From: Promethearchaeota archaeon
Lineage (GTDB): Archaea; Asgardarchaeota; Lokiarchaeia; Sigyniarchaeales; SOKP01
Length of the DNA stretch: 32,762 nucleotides
Direction of reading: 5' to 3'
NCBI GenBank assembly: GCA_004375715.1
Contig: SOKP01000292.1
Span: forward strand, 1-32,762
In this document: positions 1-7,677 of the stretch, piece by piece
Layout: every line of letters starts with the position of its first letter
Position numbering within the stretch: the first letter of the stretch is position 1
Notes under the pieces: model-generated
The model's input: only the letters and a program-made list of their open reading frames with translations
What the model was told of the DNA's origin: nothing
Database searches by the model: none
Made by a program: the position numbers and the translations under genes

Positions 1-849
1 GAAAATATTTTAGAATTAGTTCCAAAATCTTACGATATTATTGGAAAGATTGCTATTGTTGAATTCGACCAAATAAATACAATTAGCGAAAAAAATGCCT
101 TACATTACAAGAAAAAAGTAGCAGAAGCGCTGGTAAGCGTAAATAAATCAGTGAAGACGGTTTATGAGAAAAAAAGCGAAGTGAAGGGAAGATATAGGTT
201 AAAAGAGTTAAAAATTATCCATGGCGATGACGATCCAGAAACGATCCATAAAGAAAATGATTGCTTATTTAAAATAGATGTAAAAAAAACTTATTTCACC
301 CCCCGGTTAGTATTCGAAAGAAAGCGTGTAAGTTTAAGTAGTTTCAAAAAACAAGAAAAAGTAGTAGATATGTTTTCGGGAGTTGGCCCATTCTCGATTC
401 AAATCGCAAAAAATAGCGATGCGAAAATTTATGCCTTCGATGTCAACCCATCAGCATACAAATACCTCATTGAAAATATTGAAATAAACAAAATGAAAGG
501 AGAGGTAGTTGCCTATAATATGGATGTTAAAGAGCTTTTAAATCTTGATAACATATTAGGAAATAATTTGAAACACAAAATCGACAGAATCATAATGAAT
601 TTACCAGAACAATCTATTAATTATATAGATATAGCATGTTTCCTGATGAAAAAAACCGGTGGAATACTGCATTTTTATCAATTCTGCGAAAAACCAAATC
701 CAATCAAAAAAGGAATTGAAAATTTAAATACTAAATTAAAAGATAGTGGATGGCAAATTGAAGAAATTTTGAGTTCTAAGATTGTTAAACCGTTTTCTCC
801 TAAGTTAGATATGATAGTTGTGGATTTAAAACTCAAGTTTTTTACTTAG
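1..849 (+). CDS. trm5: tRNA (guanine37-N1)-methyltransferase Trm5, 5' end missing
   Basis: The frame is open from base 1 to the TAG at 847-849, so the gene begins left of the window and the GTG at 151 is internal. The first codons read ELVPKSYDIIGKIAIVEF, the conserved lead-in of the Trm5 family. Further on come the Rossmann SAM-binding motif VVDMFSGVGPFSIQIAK (around base 360) and the catalytic-site motif IIMNLPEQS (around base 590), where Trm5 has its NLP signature. The family transfers methyl from S-adenosylmethionine to N1 of G37, next to the anticodon, which prevents frameshifting. The visible 282 codons cover the tRNA-binding linker and the whole methyltransferase domain. The nearest downstream gene on this strand is the small transcript at about 1050. 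Family assignment is firm; the Trm5 subclass cannot be set without the N-terminus. Confidence 0.93.
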   Translation, partial: ENILELVPKSYDIIGKIAIVEFDQINTISEKNALHYKKKVAEALVSVNKSVKTVYEKKSEVKGRYRLKELKIIHGDDDPETIHKENDCLFKIDVKKTYFTPRLVFERKRVSLSSFKKQEKVVDMFSGVGPFSIQIAKNSDAKIYAFDVNPSAYKYLIENIEINKMKGEVVAYNMDVKELLNLDNILGNNLKHKIDRIIMNLPEQSINYIDIACFLMKKTGGILHFYQFCEKPNPIKKGIENLNTKLKDSGWQIEEILSSKIVKPFSPKLDMIVVDLKLKFFT

Positions 850-1052
850 TACTTATTAATGTGAGTCATAACTGATAATTTTATTAATAAAATTTTAATA
901 TTTATTTAAAAATCTCTTATTACATTTTTGTAGTTTAAATAATCAATTTGAATCAAATTAGTAAGTGAAGAAAAAACGGGAAAGACGATATAAATTACTA
1001 TAAAGCGAAAAATATGTCCATTATTTGTCAATCTTTGAAAGGAGTGATTAAA

Positions 1053-1082
1053 ATGCCTGGTCAAACTTGAACTAATCCCTAA
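1053..1082 (+). CDS. putative selenopeptide ORF with in-frame TGA
   Basis: A near-perfect Shine-Dalgarno site, AAAGGAGTGAT (1038-1048), sits 4-8 bases before ATG 1053. The frame reads MPGQT, then TGA at 1068-1070, then TNP and TAA at 1080-1082. Taken as selenocysteine, the TGA gives a nine-residue peptide, MPGQT-Sec-TNP. The hairpin at 1086-1134 starts four bases after the TAA and has the layout of a eukaryotic SECIS, which is the main reason to read TGA as Sec. In-frame starts further upstream (ATG 1014, or TTG 948 if a second TGA at 966 is also read) would lengthen the product but lack a comparable ribosome site. A TATA-like stretch near 901-912 could drive the transcript. No known selenoprotein family is recognised; it is not the CxxC-type VhuU motif. 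Alternatives are a five-codon leader, a non-coding RNA, or the decayed tail of a selenoprotein gene. Confidence 0.4.
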
Positions 1083-1085
1083 ATT

Positions 1086-1134
1086 GGTGATGATTATAAG
1101 AGCAATTAGGTTAAACGCTCTTTATAAGAACACC
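1086..1134 (+). promoter_or_regulatory. candidate eukaryotic-type SECIS element (kink-turn hairpin)
   Basis: Helix 1 is GGTG (1086-1089) with CACC (1131-1134). The quartet follows: ATGA (1090-1093) faces AGAA (1127-1130) and offers tandem sheared G1092-A1129 and A1093-G1128 pairs. Helix 2 is TTATAAGAGC (1094-1103) with GCTC plus TTTATAA (1117-1127), ten pairs and one bulged T. The apical loop of 13 bases opens with unpaired AA (1104-1105), ten bases after the quartet. ATGA, about ten pairs, AA and GA in this order define the eukaryotic SECIS. Lokiarchaeal selenoprotein genes are known to carry eukaryote-like SECIS elements (Mariotti and colleagues, 2016). A C/D box sRNA also has a kink-turn, but no CTGA box pairs with GTGATGA here. 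A plain terminator hairpin is the main alternative. Confidence 0.6.
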
Positions 1135-1136
1135 TC

Positions 1137-1157
1137 TTATTTTTCTTTCTTTTTTAA
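1137..1157 (+). terminator. T-rich transcription terminator
   Basis: A pyrimidine tract with runs of five and six T follows the 1086-1134 hairpin directly. Archaeal RNA polymerase stops at such T-runs on the non-template strand. It would end the short transcript before it meets the convergent gene ending at 1264. The remaining bases to 1263 show nothing further that I can identify. Confidence 0.5.
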
Positions 1158-1263
1158 TTAAAACTTCCTTGTTCTTTATAAAATTAGCGAATTGACTCAA
1201 TCAAAAATATCAATCAATCAAAAAAGTTATAAGATATCTTAATGATATGGTAAAAGAATTGAT

Positions 1264-2067
1264 TTACAGCTTACTTATCGAAATTGACATTCCTCCATCA
1301 ACAACAAGGTTTTGTCCAGTAATATAATCTGCTGTAGGAGATGCTAAAAATAATGCTAAGTCAGCTACCCATTTTGCTTCGCCTATCTTATCAATTGGTA
1401 TCTTAATTTTTCTTGTTTCGAGAAATTGACGAATTAATTTTGGATCGTTGTTGTATATGGGCGTAAGAAATACTCCGGGACTTATAGCGTTGACGGTTAT
1501 GTTACTTGAACCCAATTCAAGTGCCCAAAGCCGCGTAAATGCGATTAGCGCAGCTTTACTTGCGCTATAAATCCCAAGCATGGGATTAGTTCCATTTGGA
1601 GTTCCTGCAACAGAAGCGATGTTAATGATTTTGCCAGCTATGGGTTGGAACTGCTTTTGTCGTTTCATCCTTCGAAAAAAAGCCTTACTTACATTTAATG
1701 GGCCTTTTACATTGATTGCGAACACTTTATCATAAACTTCTTCTTTTGCTTTTAATGAAGTGTAAAGTCCCCCGTCGATACCTGCGTTGTTCACAAGTAA
1801 AAAGACATTGTCGAAAGTCTCAAAAGTTTTTTTAGCCATCTCGTTTACTTCTTCAGAATTTGAAACATCTGCTTTAACTAAGAGAATCTCGGTATTATAT
1901 TGCTTCAGAACTAAATCGCGCGTTTCTTCTAAACCAGTTTCGTTAATATCATTTAAGACTAAATTTGCCCCTTTAGCAGCAAATGCAACTGCCATTTTTT
2001 GACCAAATCCGCTGCCCGCTCCAGTAATTAGAGCCGTCTTTCCTTCTAAAAACATTTCATCTGACAA
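1264..2067 (-). CDS. short-chain dehydrogenase/reductase (FabG-like SDR)
   Basis: This is a classical SDR of 267 residues, an NAD(P)-dependent oxidoreductase. Visible landmarks are the dinucleotide-binding TGAGSGFG (residues 15-22), NNAG (93-96), the catalytic serine in NIASVAG (S152) and YSASK (Y167, K171), and the C-terminal GQNLVVDGGMS typical of 3-oxoacyl-ACP reductase-like members. The start is TTG at 2065-2067, preceded by GAGGT eight bases upstream; a later ATG (residue 5) is a weaker choice. It lies 128 bases downstream of the ThDP-enzyme gene on the same strand and may belong to that unit or have its own promoter. The substrate cannot be told from sequence; a hydroxy- or ketoacid or alcohol linked to the ThDP enzyme is a guess. 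Confidence 0.9.
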   Translation of the reverse strand: MSDEMFLEGKTALITGAGSGFGQKMAVAFAAKGANLVLNDINETGLEETRDLVLKQYNTEILLVKADVSNSEEVNEMAKKTFETFDNVFLLVNNAGIDGGLYTSLKAKEEVYDKVFAINVKGPLNVSKAFFRRMKRQKQFQPIAGKIINIASVAGTPNGTNPMLGIYSASKAALIAFTRLWALELGSSNITVNAISPGVFLTPIYNNDPKLIRQFLETRKIKIPIDKIGEAKWVADLALFLASPTADYITGQNLVVDGGMSISISKL

Positions 2068-2195
2068 AATTTTTTACCTCATAGAATTTAATTTACAGGA
2101 ATTTTTTAGATTAGGTTTATTCGACATTGAATTAAATGTTATTTAAAAATCTTTAAAAATTAAAAAAGAAGTTAAGAAAATATAATATAAGAAAA

Positions 2196-3938
2196 TTAAC
2201 CGTATAATCCACGGATTTTTTTAAGATTTCCGATTACTTTCATTGCAATGGGCGTTTCAAAAGCGATATCTACATCCAAAACGGCTGGTTTTTTAGATTC
2301 TATTGCTCTTTGTATAGCTGGTTTAATATCCTCTGGTTTTTCTATTTTTTCGCCGTAACAACCGAAACCTTTTGCTATTTCTGCATAATTAGTTGGCGGT
2401 AAATCTACATCGCAATATCTTTTCTTAAATTCTCCTTTTTGCTTGCTTTTAATCATGCCCCACGCACAATTATTAGCAATGATAATAATGATTGGTAAAT
2501 TTAGGCGAACTGCTGTATCAAGCTCTTGAACATTAAACAAAAAACTACCATCTCCATTGATAACAACGACTTGTTTATCTGGATTAGCTATCTGGGCACC
2601 TATAGCATGAGGTATGCCGGTACCGAGATGTCCCATCGTTAATGGGAAATATAATGTTCTTGGATCGCGAGGGAAATTACTAATTAGCCCAAAAGTGAAG
2701 ACGGCAATATCACCACCATCAATTACCAGTTGAGTGTCATGCTTTATTGAATCTAACACTTCGTAAGCAAAACGTTCTGGTTTCATAGGTAGCTTATCGT
2801 ATTTTAACAATTTTTGAACTGCTAAAGCGTCATTTTTTCTGAGATCTGAAAGATAAGAATTCCATTCGGACCATTCAGAAATTTTTTCTTTAGGGAGCGA
2901 TTGTTCCATTTCTGCTAGTAACTGATTTATTACGACCTTAGCGTCGCCAATAATAGCAACAGACACTTTTCTATTTCGACCGATCATTTCGGGGTCGATA
3001 TCGTTCTGAATAATCTTCGCGTTTGGATTCCAAATGGGCGGAGCTCCAAACAGAATTGAATAATCCCATTTAGCACCGAAAGAAATAACTACATCAGCTT
3101 CCGACACTGCTTTTCGATATGCGTTTGCAACTAGATACGACCCAACATATGTTTCACTGCGAATATCAATAGCACCAACACCGTTTATGCTTGTTCCGCA
3201 AGGAATTTTGTATGTTGTAGATAATTTTTTAAGCTCGTTAGACGCATCTGAGGCGTGAATTCCTCCTCCCGCAACGATCAATGGATTTTTTGCAGTTTTT
3301 AAAATTTCTATCGCTGCCTTAATCGAGTTTGGATTTCCTACTGGTCTATCAATTGGTCTATATTGCACAGGCTCTAAAATGTTTTTAAGATCATCTTCAG
3401 AAGCTTTTCTAACAAGAGCTGTTTCTCGAAATTCTAGAAAAACGGGACCTCTCCTCCCTGACATTGCAACTTTAATAGCTCTTTGTACTGCTCTTGGAAT
3501 TTCATAAGGTTCTTCCACTGATATCTGTGCTTTTGTAATAGGCTCCATTAATTTCATTTGATCTAAACCTCCTTGGAGAATACCTGTATCATCAAACATC
3601 CTTCCTATCTGAGCTCCGATAACAAGAAGTGGGATTGAGTCTGCCCACGCTACTGCCACGGCTGGAACAAGATGGGTGACGCCCGGCCCTGCAGTCCCTA
3701 AGCAGACGCCTAATTTTCCAGTAGCGCGTGCCCAAGCGTCTGCCATGTGTCCTGCAGCTTGTTCGTGGCGAACCATTACAGTGTCTATACCTTCTTCTCG
3801 ACCATATCGTTCTATAGCGTCATAAATCCTTAACAATTCTCCGCCAACGAGGCCGAAAATTTTAGTGATTCCTTCTTTAAGGAGGCTTTTAACAACTAAA
3901 TCTCCTCCGTCTAAGGGATTAGCATTTTTATTTGACAT
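2196..3938 (-). CDS. thiamine diphosphate-dependent enzyme, acetolactate synthase large-subunit-like
   Basis: A three-domain ThDP enzyme of 580 residues. The N-terminal pyrimidine-binding domain has the cofactor-activating glutamate in VRHEQAAGHMADAWAR (E59). The C-terminal domain has the Mg/ThDP motif beginning GDGSF (462-466) and ending ANN (488-490). Family members join or cleave 2-ketoacids (acetolactate synthase, glyoxylate carboligase, benzoylformate decarboxylase and others). No small regulatory subunit lies alongside, so true acetolactate synthase is not assured. I chose ATG 3938 because the family similarity begins there. An in-frame ATG at 4007 overlaps the stop of the VOC gene as ATGA, which would add 23 hydrophobic residues; translational coupling makes that start possible. 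It is third in a minus-strand run after the DUF39 and VOC genes. Confidence 0.85.
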   Translation of the reverse strand: MSNKNANPLDGGDLVVKSLLKEGITKIFGLVGGELLRIYDAIERYGREEGIDTVMVRHEQAAGHMADAWARATGKLGVCLGTAGPGVTHLVPAVAVAWADSIPLLVIGAQIGRMFDDTGILQGGLDQMKLMEPITKAQISVEEPYEIPRAVQRAIKVAMSGRRGPVFLEFRETALVRKASEDDLKNILEPVQYRPIDRPVGNPNSIKAAIEILKTAKNPLIVAGGGIHASDASNELKKLSTTYKIPCGTSINGVGAIDIRSETYVGSYLVANAYRKAVSEADVVISFGAKWDYSILFGAPPIWNPNAKIIQNDIDPEMIGRNRKVSVAIIGDAKVVINQLLAEMEQSLPKEKISEWSEWNSYLSDLRKNDALAVQKLLKYDKLPMKPERFAYEVLDSIKHDTQLVIDGGDIAVFTFGLISNFPRDPRTLYFPLTMGHLGTGIPHAIGAQIANPDKQVVVINGDGSFLFNVQELDTAVRLNLPIIIIIANNCAWGMIKSKQKGEFKKRYCDVDLPPTNYAEIAKGFGCYGEKIEKPEDIKPAIQRAIESKKPAVLDVDIAFETPIAMKVIGNLKKIRGLYG

Positions 3939-4003
3939 AAATTGAAGTATTATAAATGAAAAATAAACTTTATTACATAAGAACAGAAACAAATGGTTTA
4001 CTG

Positions 4004-4447
4004 TCAAAACTCAAGGATTTCGATGTAATATCCTAGAATATCTTTTGTATCTAAGTATGTAAAAGTTAACTTCCCCAATTTTCCCACTTGAGCAGTGCCC
4101 ACATTAAATTGTTGTTTAAATTGTTCAATTAATTCTTTAGCGTTTTTTGTGTAAATACCTAAGTGGTGTAAGCCGGTGTTTCCTTCTGCTATAAATTCAG
4201 AGTAAAGATTAGGACCCGTAGCATCAACTACTTCAACGATTTCAAATTGTTTCCCCCCAAAGAACTGCATAATTTTTTTCATGTTAAAGGTCGCCTCTTT
4301 TCCCTTGTAGTTAACGGTTGCGCTCTGTTCAACGATATTGAGGTTCCCCTTAAAATTAAAAAGCCTTCGATACATTTGAGCCGCCTTTTCGATATTATTT
4401 ACTACAATCCCAATCTGATCAAATTTATCTAATTTGATATCAGTCGT
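4004..4447 (-). CDS. VOC (glyoxalase/epimerase-like) protein with apparent ACG start
   Basis: A vicinal-oxygen-chelate protein of about 147 residues. The first ATG (4375) would cut off the first beta strand and helix. Upstream codons in the same frame read FDQIGIVVNNIEKAAQMYR, the standard start of a VOC domain. The second half has HHLGIYT and ends YYIEILEF, which supply the His and Glu metal ligands; the usual first-site His is Gln here (DQIG). Reading back, TAA (4448-4450) closes the frame and no ATG, GTG or TTG lies after it. GAAGGTGA (4455-4462) is a strong ribosome site, and seven bases on is ACG (4445-4447), exactly where ATG would be expected. It sits 30 bases after the DUF39 gene. Methylmalonyl-CoA epimerase-like chemistry is possible, but the substrate is unknown. 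Confidence 0.75.
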   Translation of the reverse strand, partial: TTDIKLDKFDQIGIVVNNIEKAAQMYRRLFNFKGNLNIVEQSATVNYKGKEATFNMKKIMQFFGGKQFEIVEVVDATGPNLYSEFIAEGNTGLHHLGIYTKNAKELIEQFKQQFNVGTAQVGKLGKLTFTYLDTKDILGYYIEILEF

Positions 4448-4477
4448 TTAGAATTCACCTTCAATTATGATTTGATC

Positions 4478-5776
4478 CTATTTTAATTTTTCAGCAAAAT
4501 CTAGCCTTCCAGTTGGCTTTTTTAACTGAAATTCCTCTTTTAGAATCTGTTGTTTAAGTTCATCAGCTAGCATGATAGCTCCTGCTCTATCAGATTGTCT
4601 TAAGACAACGGGAATTTCACTTCCTTCATATTGAATTGATTTTAAGTTCATACTAAATGCATCGGGACATAATCTCGCGCAATTTCCGCAATTAAAACAT
4701 TTAAATCTATCAATTGCTGAGATTAACCCATCTCTTATAATAAAAGCGTTTGTAGGGCAGTTTTCTATAACTTTACATTTATATCCTTTACTACACGCTT
4801 CAGGGTTAAACTTCATTACGAAATTATTATCCCATACATCAGCATAAGTGATTTCTCCAACTTTTTCACGTCCTACGAGACTTAAAATTGTTAATTTAAC
4901 ATCTCTGTCTGATTTAACAATATCATCAAAAATTTTGTCGGTTAAGATAGGTATGGGTATAGCTATCGAGCAAATGGGTTCTAATCCATAAGAAGTTTTA
5001 AAAGCTCCCAAATATTCCGGTTTCATTTGATCCATGGGGGCGATTGTCATCATATTAGGTTTTGCGATATAATTACGCGTTCCTGGTCCCATTAAATACC
5101 CACGAGCCCCATTAACTAGGAGTGGGGATCCTACTCCAAAAGTCCGGAAATTAGGATCGTTTTGAAAAGGATTTAGAGCACCACAGCCAGAAAATGTTAA
5201 TTCTGATTTATTAGGTTCAAAAGGAAGGCATGAAAATATCGTATCTACTTGATATGTTTCGCAGTTAAGCATCGCATTGTAATTTTTTATCGCTTGACGA
5301 GTCCCCATAAGTTTTGCAAATTGCATCTCCTGTAAAGTTAAATCCATATCGATTATATTTCCCTCACTGCTTTTGGCATGAATGGAGATGGGTTTTCCTT
5401 CCACTAGTTCCCTAAACAAAGAACCTCCACAATAATTTTCTCTTGAATGACTTTGAGCAGTACCGTAAACAATTAGATCAGCAATTCCTAAATACTCATT
5501 GGGGCATGGACCAGGAAAAGCAGAAATTCCATTTAGGGTGATTTCAGTAAATTTTCTTAAGGTTTTTGGGGGTGCTAATCTAAAGGAAAATAAACCCATA
5601 ATTCCACTCATTAGACCTTTAGTGGCGGTAGTAATCACATCAATGTCTTCAAACTTAAAGATTTCTCCCTTTTCAACGCGACTGATGAATTCCTGAGCAG
5701 TGAGAACATTTGCGTTGCCGTTATGAATTTTTTTCTTTATATCAGAAAGCTTTCGTTTATTAGCCAAAAGAACCAC
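4478..5776 (-). CDS. DUF39 (HcyBio) protein fused to a ferredoxin domain
   Basis: The 432-residue product matches the DUF39 family, which in methanogens takes part in making homocysteine from aspartate semialdehyde together with a separate NIL-ferredoxin partner. Landmarks are TTATKGLMSGIMG, the glycine/proline-rich GISAFPGPCPNEYLG and the GPGTRNYI region. Near the C-terminus (about residues 330-370) two cysteine groups, CSKGYKCKVIENCP and CFNCGNCARLCP, would hold iron-sulfur clusters, so the electron carrier is built into the same chain. The start is GTG at 5774-5776; a TATA-like TTATATAT lies only about ten bases upstream, so either the leader is absent or the true start is a little further in. 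It heads the minus-strand run and is divergent from the RNase P genes. Confidence 0.85.
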   Translation of the reverse strand: MVLLANKRKLSDIKKKIHNGNANVLTAQEFISRVEKGEIFKFEDIDVITTATKGLMSGIMGLFSFRLAPPKTLRKFTEITLNGISAFPGPCPNEYLGIADLIVYGTAQSHSRENYCGGSLFRELVEGKPISIHAKSSEGNIIDMDLTLQEMQFAKLMGTRQAIKNYNAMLNCETYQVDTIFSCLPFEPNKSELTFSGCGALNPFQNDPNFRTFGVGSPLLVNGARGYLMGPGTRNYIAKPNMMTIAPMDQMKPEYLGAFKTSYGLEPICSIAIPIPILTDKIFDDIVKSDRDVKLTILSLVGREKVGEITYADVWDNNFVMKFNPEACSKGYKCKVIENCPTNAFIIRDGLISAIDRFKCFNCGNCARLCPDAFSMNLKSIQYEGSEIPVVLRQSDRAGAIMLADELKQQILKEEFQLKKPTGRLDFAEKLK

Positions 5777-5896
5777 TTATAACATATATAACATGTAAAA
5801 TATTTATTCTAATAAATTTTTTTTTATTTAAGAACACTTTAAACATCGAAAACGCTACAGATAAATCCCGATCTGAAATTAGAGGTTAAGATTTGA

Positions 5897-6628
5897 ATGT
5901 CATATTTTGAGTCAAGGTTAAGAGTAAATATTAACAACTTCAATGAAATTGAACGGAAGTTATGTTTTTGTAAATTATTAGGTATTCAAAATGTGATTGT
6001 AGAACTTGAAAATAATGGAAAAAAAATCCAACCAGATTTAAAAAAAAGAATAGAAGAGATCACAAATATAAATGTTAAATATCGTACTAATCTTATTCCA
6101 AAAAATCTAGAAAGCTTAATTAAGAAACTCAAAGGAATTGGACAATCGTCCAACATTATAGTGGTTGAATCTGCAGATAAAAAAATTCAAATCCAAGCAG
6201 CTAAAGATTCCAGAGTGGATGTAATCTCGTTTTCAGGGCAAATTGCACTCAAAACTATTTTTCCAGGAGTAATTTCGCTTACCAAACAAAATCAATCGTT
6301 TATCGAATTTTCGCTCGCGTCAATTATGGTAAAAAATAAATCATTACAGTCCAAAAATCTAAGAAATCTTTACCGAGGCGTACAGTTAGCTAATAATTTA
6401 AAAGCAAACTATATAATAAGTGGGAATTTTGACGATCTTTATTCAATACGACACCCTAGAGCTTTAATTAGCGTTTGTCATACACTTTTAGGCATTTCAC
6501 TACTGCAAGCTAAAAATTGTTTCTCTAAAAATGTAGTTTCTCTTCTAAATCGAGTACAAATGCGACAAGATAGAAATTTCATAGAATCGGGTGTAAAACT
6601 AATAAATAGGGGTGAAAAAGAGTCGTAA
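5897..6628 (+). CDS. rnp3: RNase P protein component 3 (Rpp30)
   Basis: The 243-residue product is the archaeal/eukaryotic Rpp30 subunit, a PHP-like barrel that helps RNase P RNA remove tRNA 5' leaders. It begins SYFESRLRVN, typical of the family, and has the strand DVISFSGQ and the conserved IEFSLASIM near the middle. The C-terminal part, with IISGNFDDLYSIRHPRAL, carries the family's surface motif. ATG 5897 follows AGAGGT by about ten bases. The stop at 6626-6628 lies inside the reading frame of the next gene, Pop5, the known partner of Rpp30 in the archaeal enzyme, so the two are co-transcribed and probably coupled. Confidence 0.92.
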   Translation: MSYFESRLRVNINNFNEIERKLCFCKLLGIQNVIVELENNGKKIQPDLKKRIEEITNINVKYRTNLIPKNLESLIKKLKGIGQSSNIIVVESADKKIQIQAAKDSRVDVISFSGQIALKTIFPGVISLTKQNQSFIEFSLASIMVKNKSLQSKNLRNLYRGVQLANNLKANYIISGNFDDLYSIRHPRALISVCHTLLGISLLQAKNCFSKNVVSLLNRVQMRQDRNFIESGVKLINRGEKES

Positions 6629-7002
6629 AAAGTGAACGCCATAGATATATACTATTCAAAGTGATATCGGAACATAGTAAGCCTTTTAATAAACAAGAGA
6701 TTCTAAATTCGATATGGGCATCCTTATGGAAGTATTTTGGCTTAAAAGAAGCAAGTAGAGTGGGATTATGGATGGTTGATATCAATTTTTTAGAAGGTTT
6801 TGGAATTATAAAATGCTCTCATCATACAAAAGAAATCGTGATTTCCGCTTTGACTTTAATTACTGAAATATCTGGTAATAAAATCGTTTTTTCTCCAATA
6901 AAAACATCCGGGACTATTCGTAGTATTCAAATTACTAAAAATTTGTTATTGGATAAAAATAAAAAGAATATTAAAGATATTCAAATTATGAAAATAAGCT
7001 AA
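6622..7002 (+). CDS. rnp2: RNase P protein component 2 (Pop5), start codon unclear
   Basis: This is Pop5, the RRM-like partner of Rpp30. RYILFKVISE is the first beta strand, followed by IIKCSHHTKEIVISALTLI and the signature SGTIRSIQ. The first usual start codon, GTG 6661, would delete most of that first strand, which is conserved in the family and is encoded just upstream as ERHRYILFK. The frame is open back to a TGA at 6613-6615 but contains no ATG, GTG or TTG before 6661. A strong GGGGTGA ribosome site (6609-6615) is 6-9 bases before GTC 6622 and GTA 6625, so one of these may be used. A -1 slip on the A-run 6615-6619 that fuses it to Rpp30 is another possibility, as is a sequence error. The left coordinate is therefore provisional. 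Confidence 0.85.
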   Translation, partial: VVKSERHRYILFKVISEHSKPFNKQEILNSIWASLWKYFGLKEASRVGLWMVDINFLEGFGIIKCSHHTKEIVISALTLITEISGNKIVFSPIKTSGTIRSIQITKNLLLDKNKKNIKDIQIMKIS

Positions 7003-7024
7003 AGAATAATTATTTGGATTTAAT

Positions 7025-7474
7025 ATGAACACTTGGAAAATTAACCTGAAATTCGCGGATGGAACTGGTAATGAAATAGAACTCTATGACGCCAAATCTT
7101 ATTTCAATGGGTATTTAAAACTGAAACGTTCCTACTTTAACCGGTTAGTAAAAGCTATAAAAATAACTAAAAAGTATACTACGGGACATGCGATAGAAAA
7201 AGTCATCGGACCTGATTCTAAAGAATGGACCTTAAATCCATGGATGTTACTCCTAATTAAAGATAATGAAAAAAAAAAACCTTTTTGGCTTTTTATTAAG
7301 AGAGAGAAGGATCTATCGGGGTTGTTAATTGCAATTGGACCAAAGCAATTCGCAGAATATAATAATAGCAATATGATTGAAACTAAACGCGATTTAAAAC
7401 GCTTGATAAATTACATTGTAGCATATTTAAACAAATTCAATTGTAGCGTTCTGTTACCTAATTATCTTTCATAA
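7025..7474 (+). CDS. hypothetical protein downstream of Pop5
   Basis: A 149-residue protein I do not recognise. It is soluble, basic, and looks alpha/beta, with several Trp/Phe-rich strands (KEWTLNPWMLLLIK, PFWLFIKREK) and a helical C-terminus. No catalytic motif, cysteine cluster or membrane segment is visible. It begins 22 bases after Pop5 on the same strand and is likely in the RNase P operon, so a role in RNA processing is possible but unproven. After it, 7475-7677 holds a T-rich stretch and a TATA-like TATATAAAG near 7519, which may serve the next gene. Confidence 0.6.
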   Translation: MNTWKINLKFADGTGNEIELYDAKSYFNGYLKLKRSYFNRLVKAIKITKKYTTGHAIEKVIGPDSKEWTLNPWMLLLIKDNEKKKPFWLFIKREKDLSGLLIAIGPKQFAEYNNSNMIETKRDLKRLINYIVAYLNKFNCSVLLPNYLS

Positions 7475-7677
7475 AATGTAATTTCTTTTAATTCTGATAA
7501 GAGTGCTATCTCTTCTATATAAAGGAAATACTACCAATTTTTGATTGAAAATCCTAAAAATTTGCTAAGACAAAGAAAAAATATTAAATTCAATTTTAAT
7601 TATCAACTTTATTGAGTTTCTTTAATTAAAAGCAAAATTGAACTATCGCTAAATGATAAAAAAGTGGTTATATAAAA

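Noticed and set aside
1086-1134. C/D box sRNA reading of the first kink-turn hairpin
   Set aside because: GTGATGA is a good C box, but no CTGA lies at the 3' side, and the AA loop with ten-pair helix fits a SECIS better.
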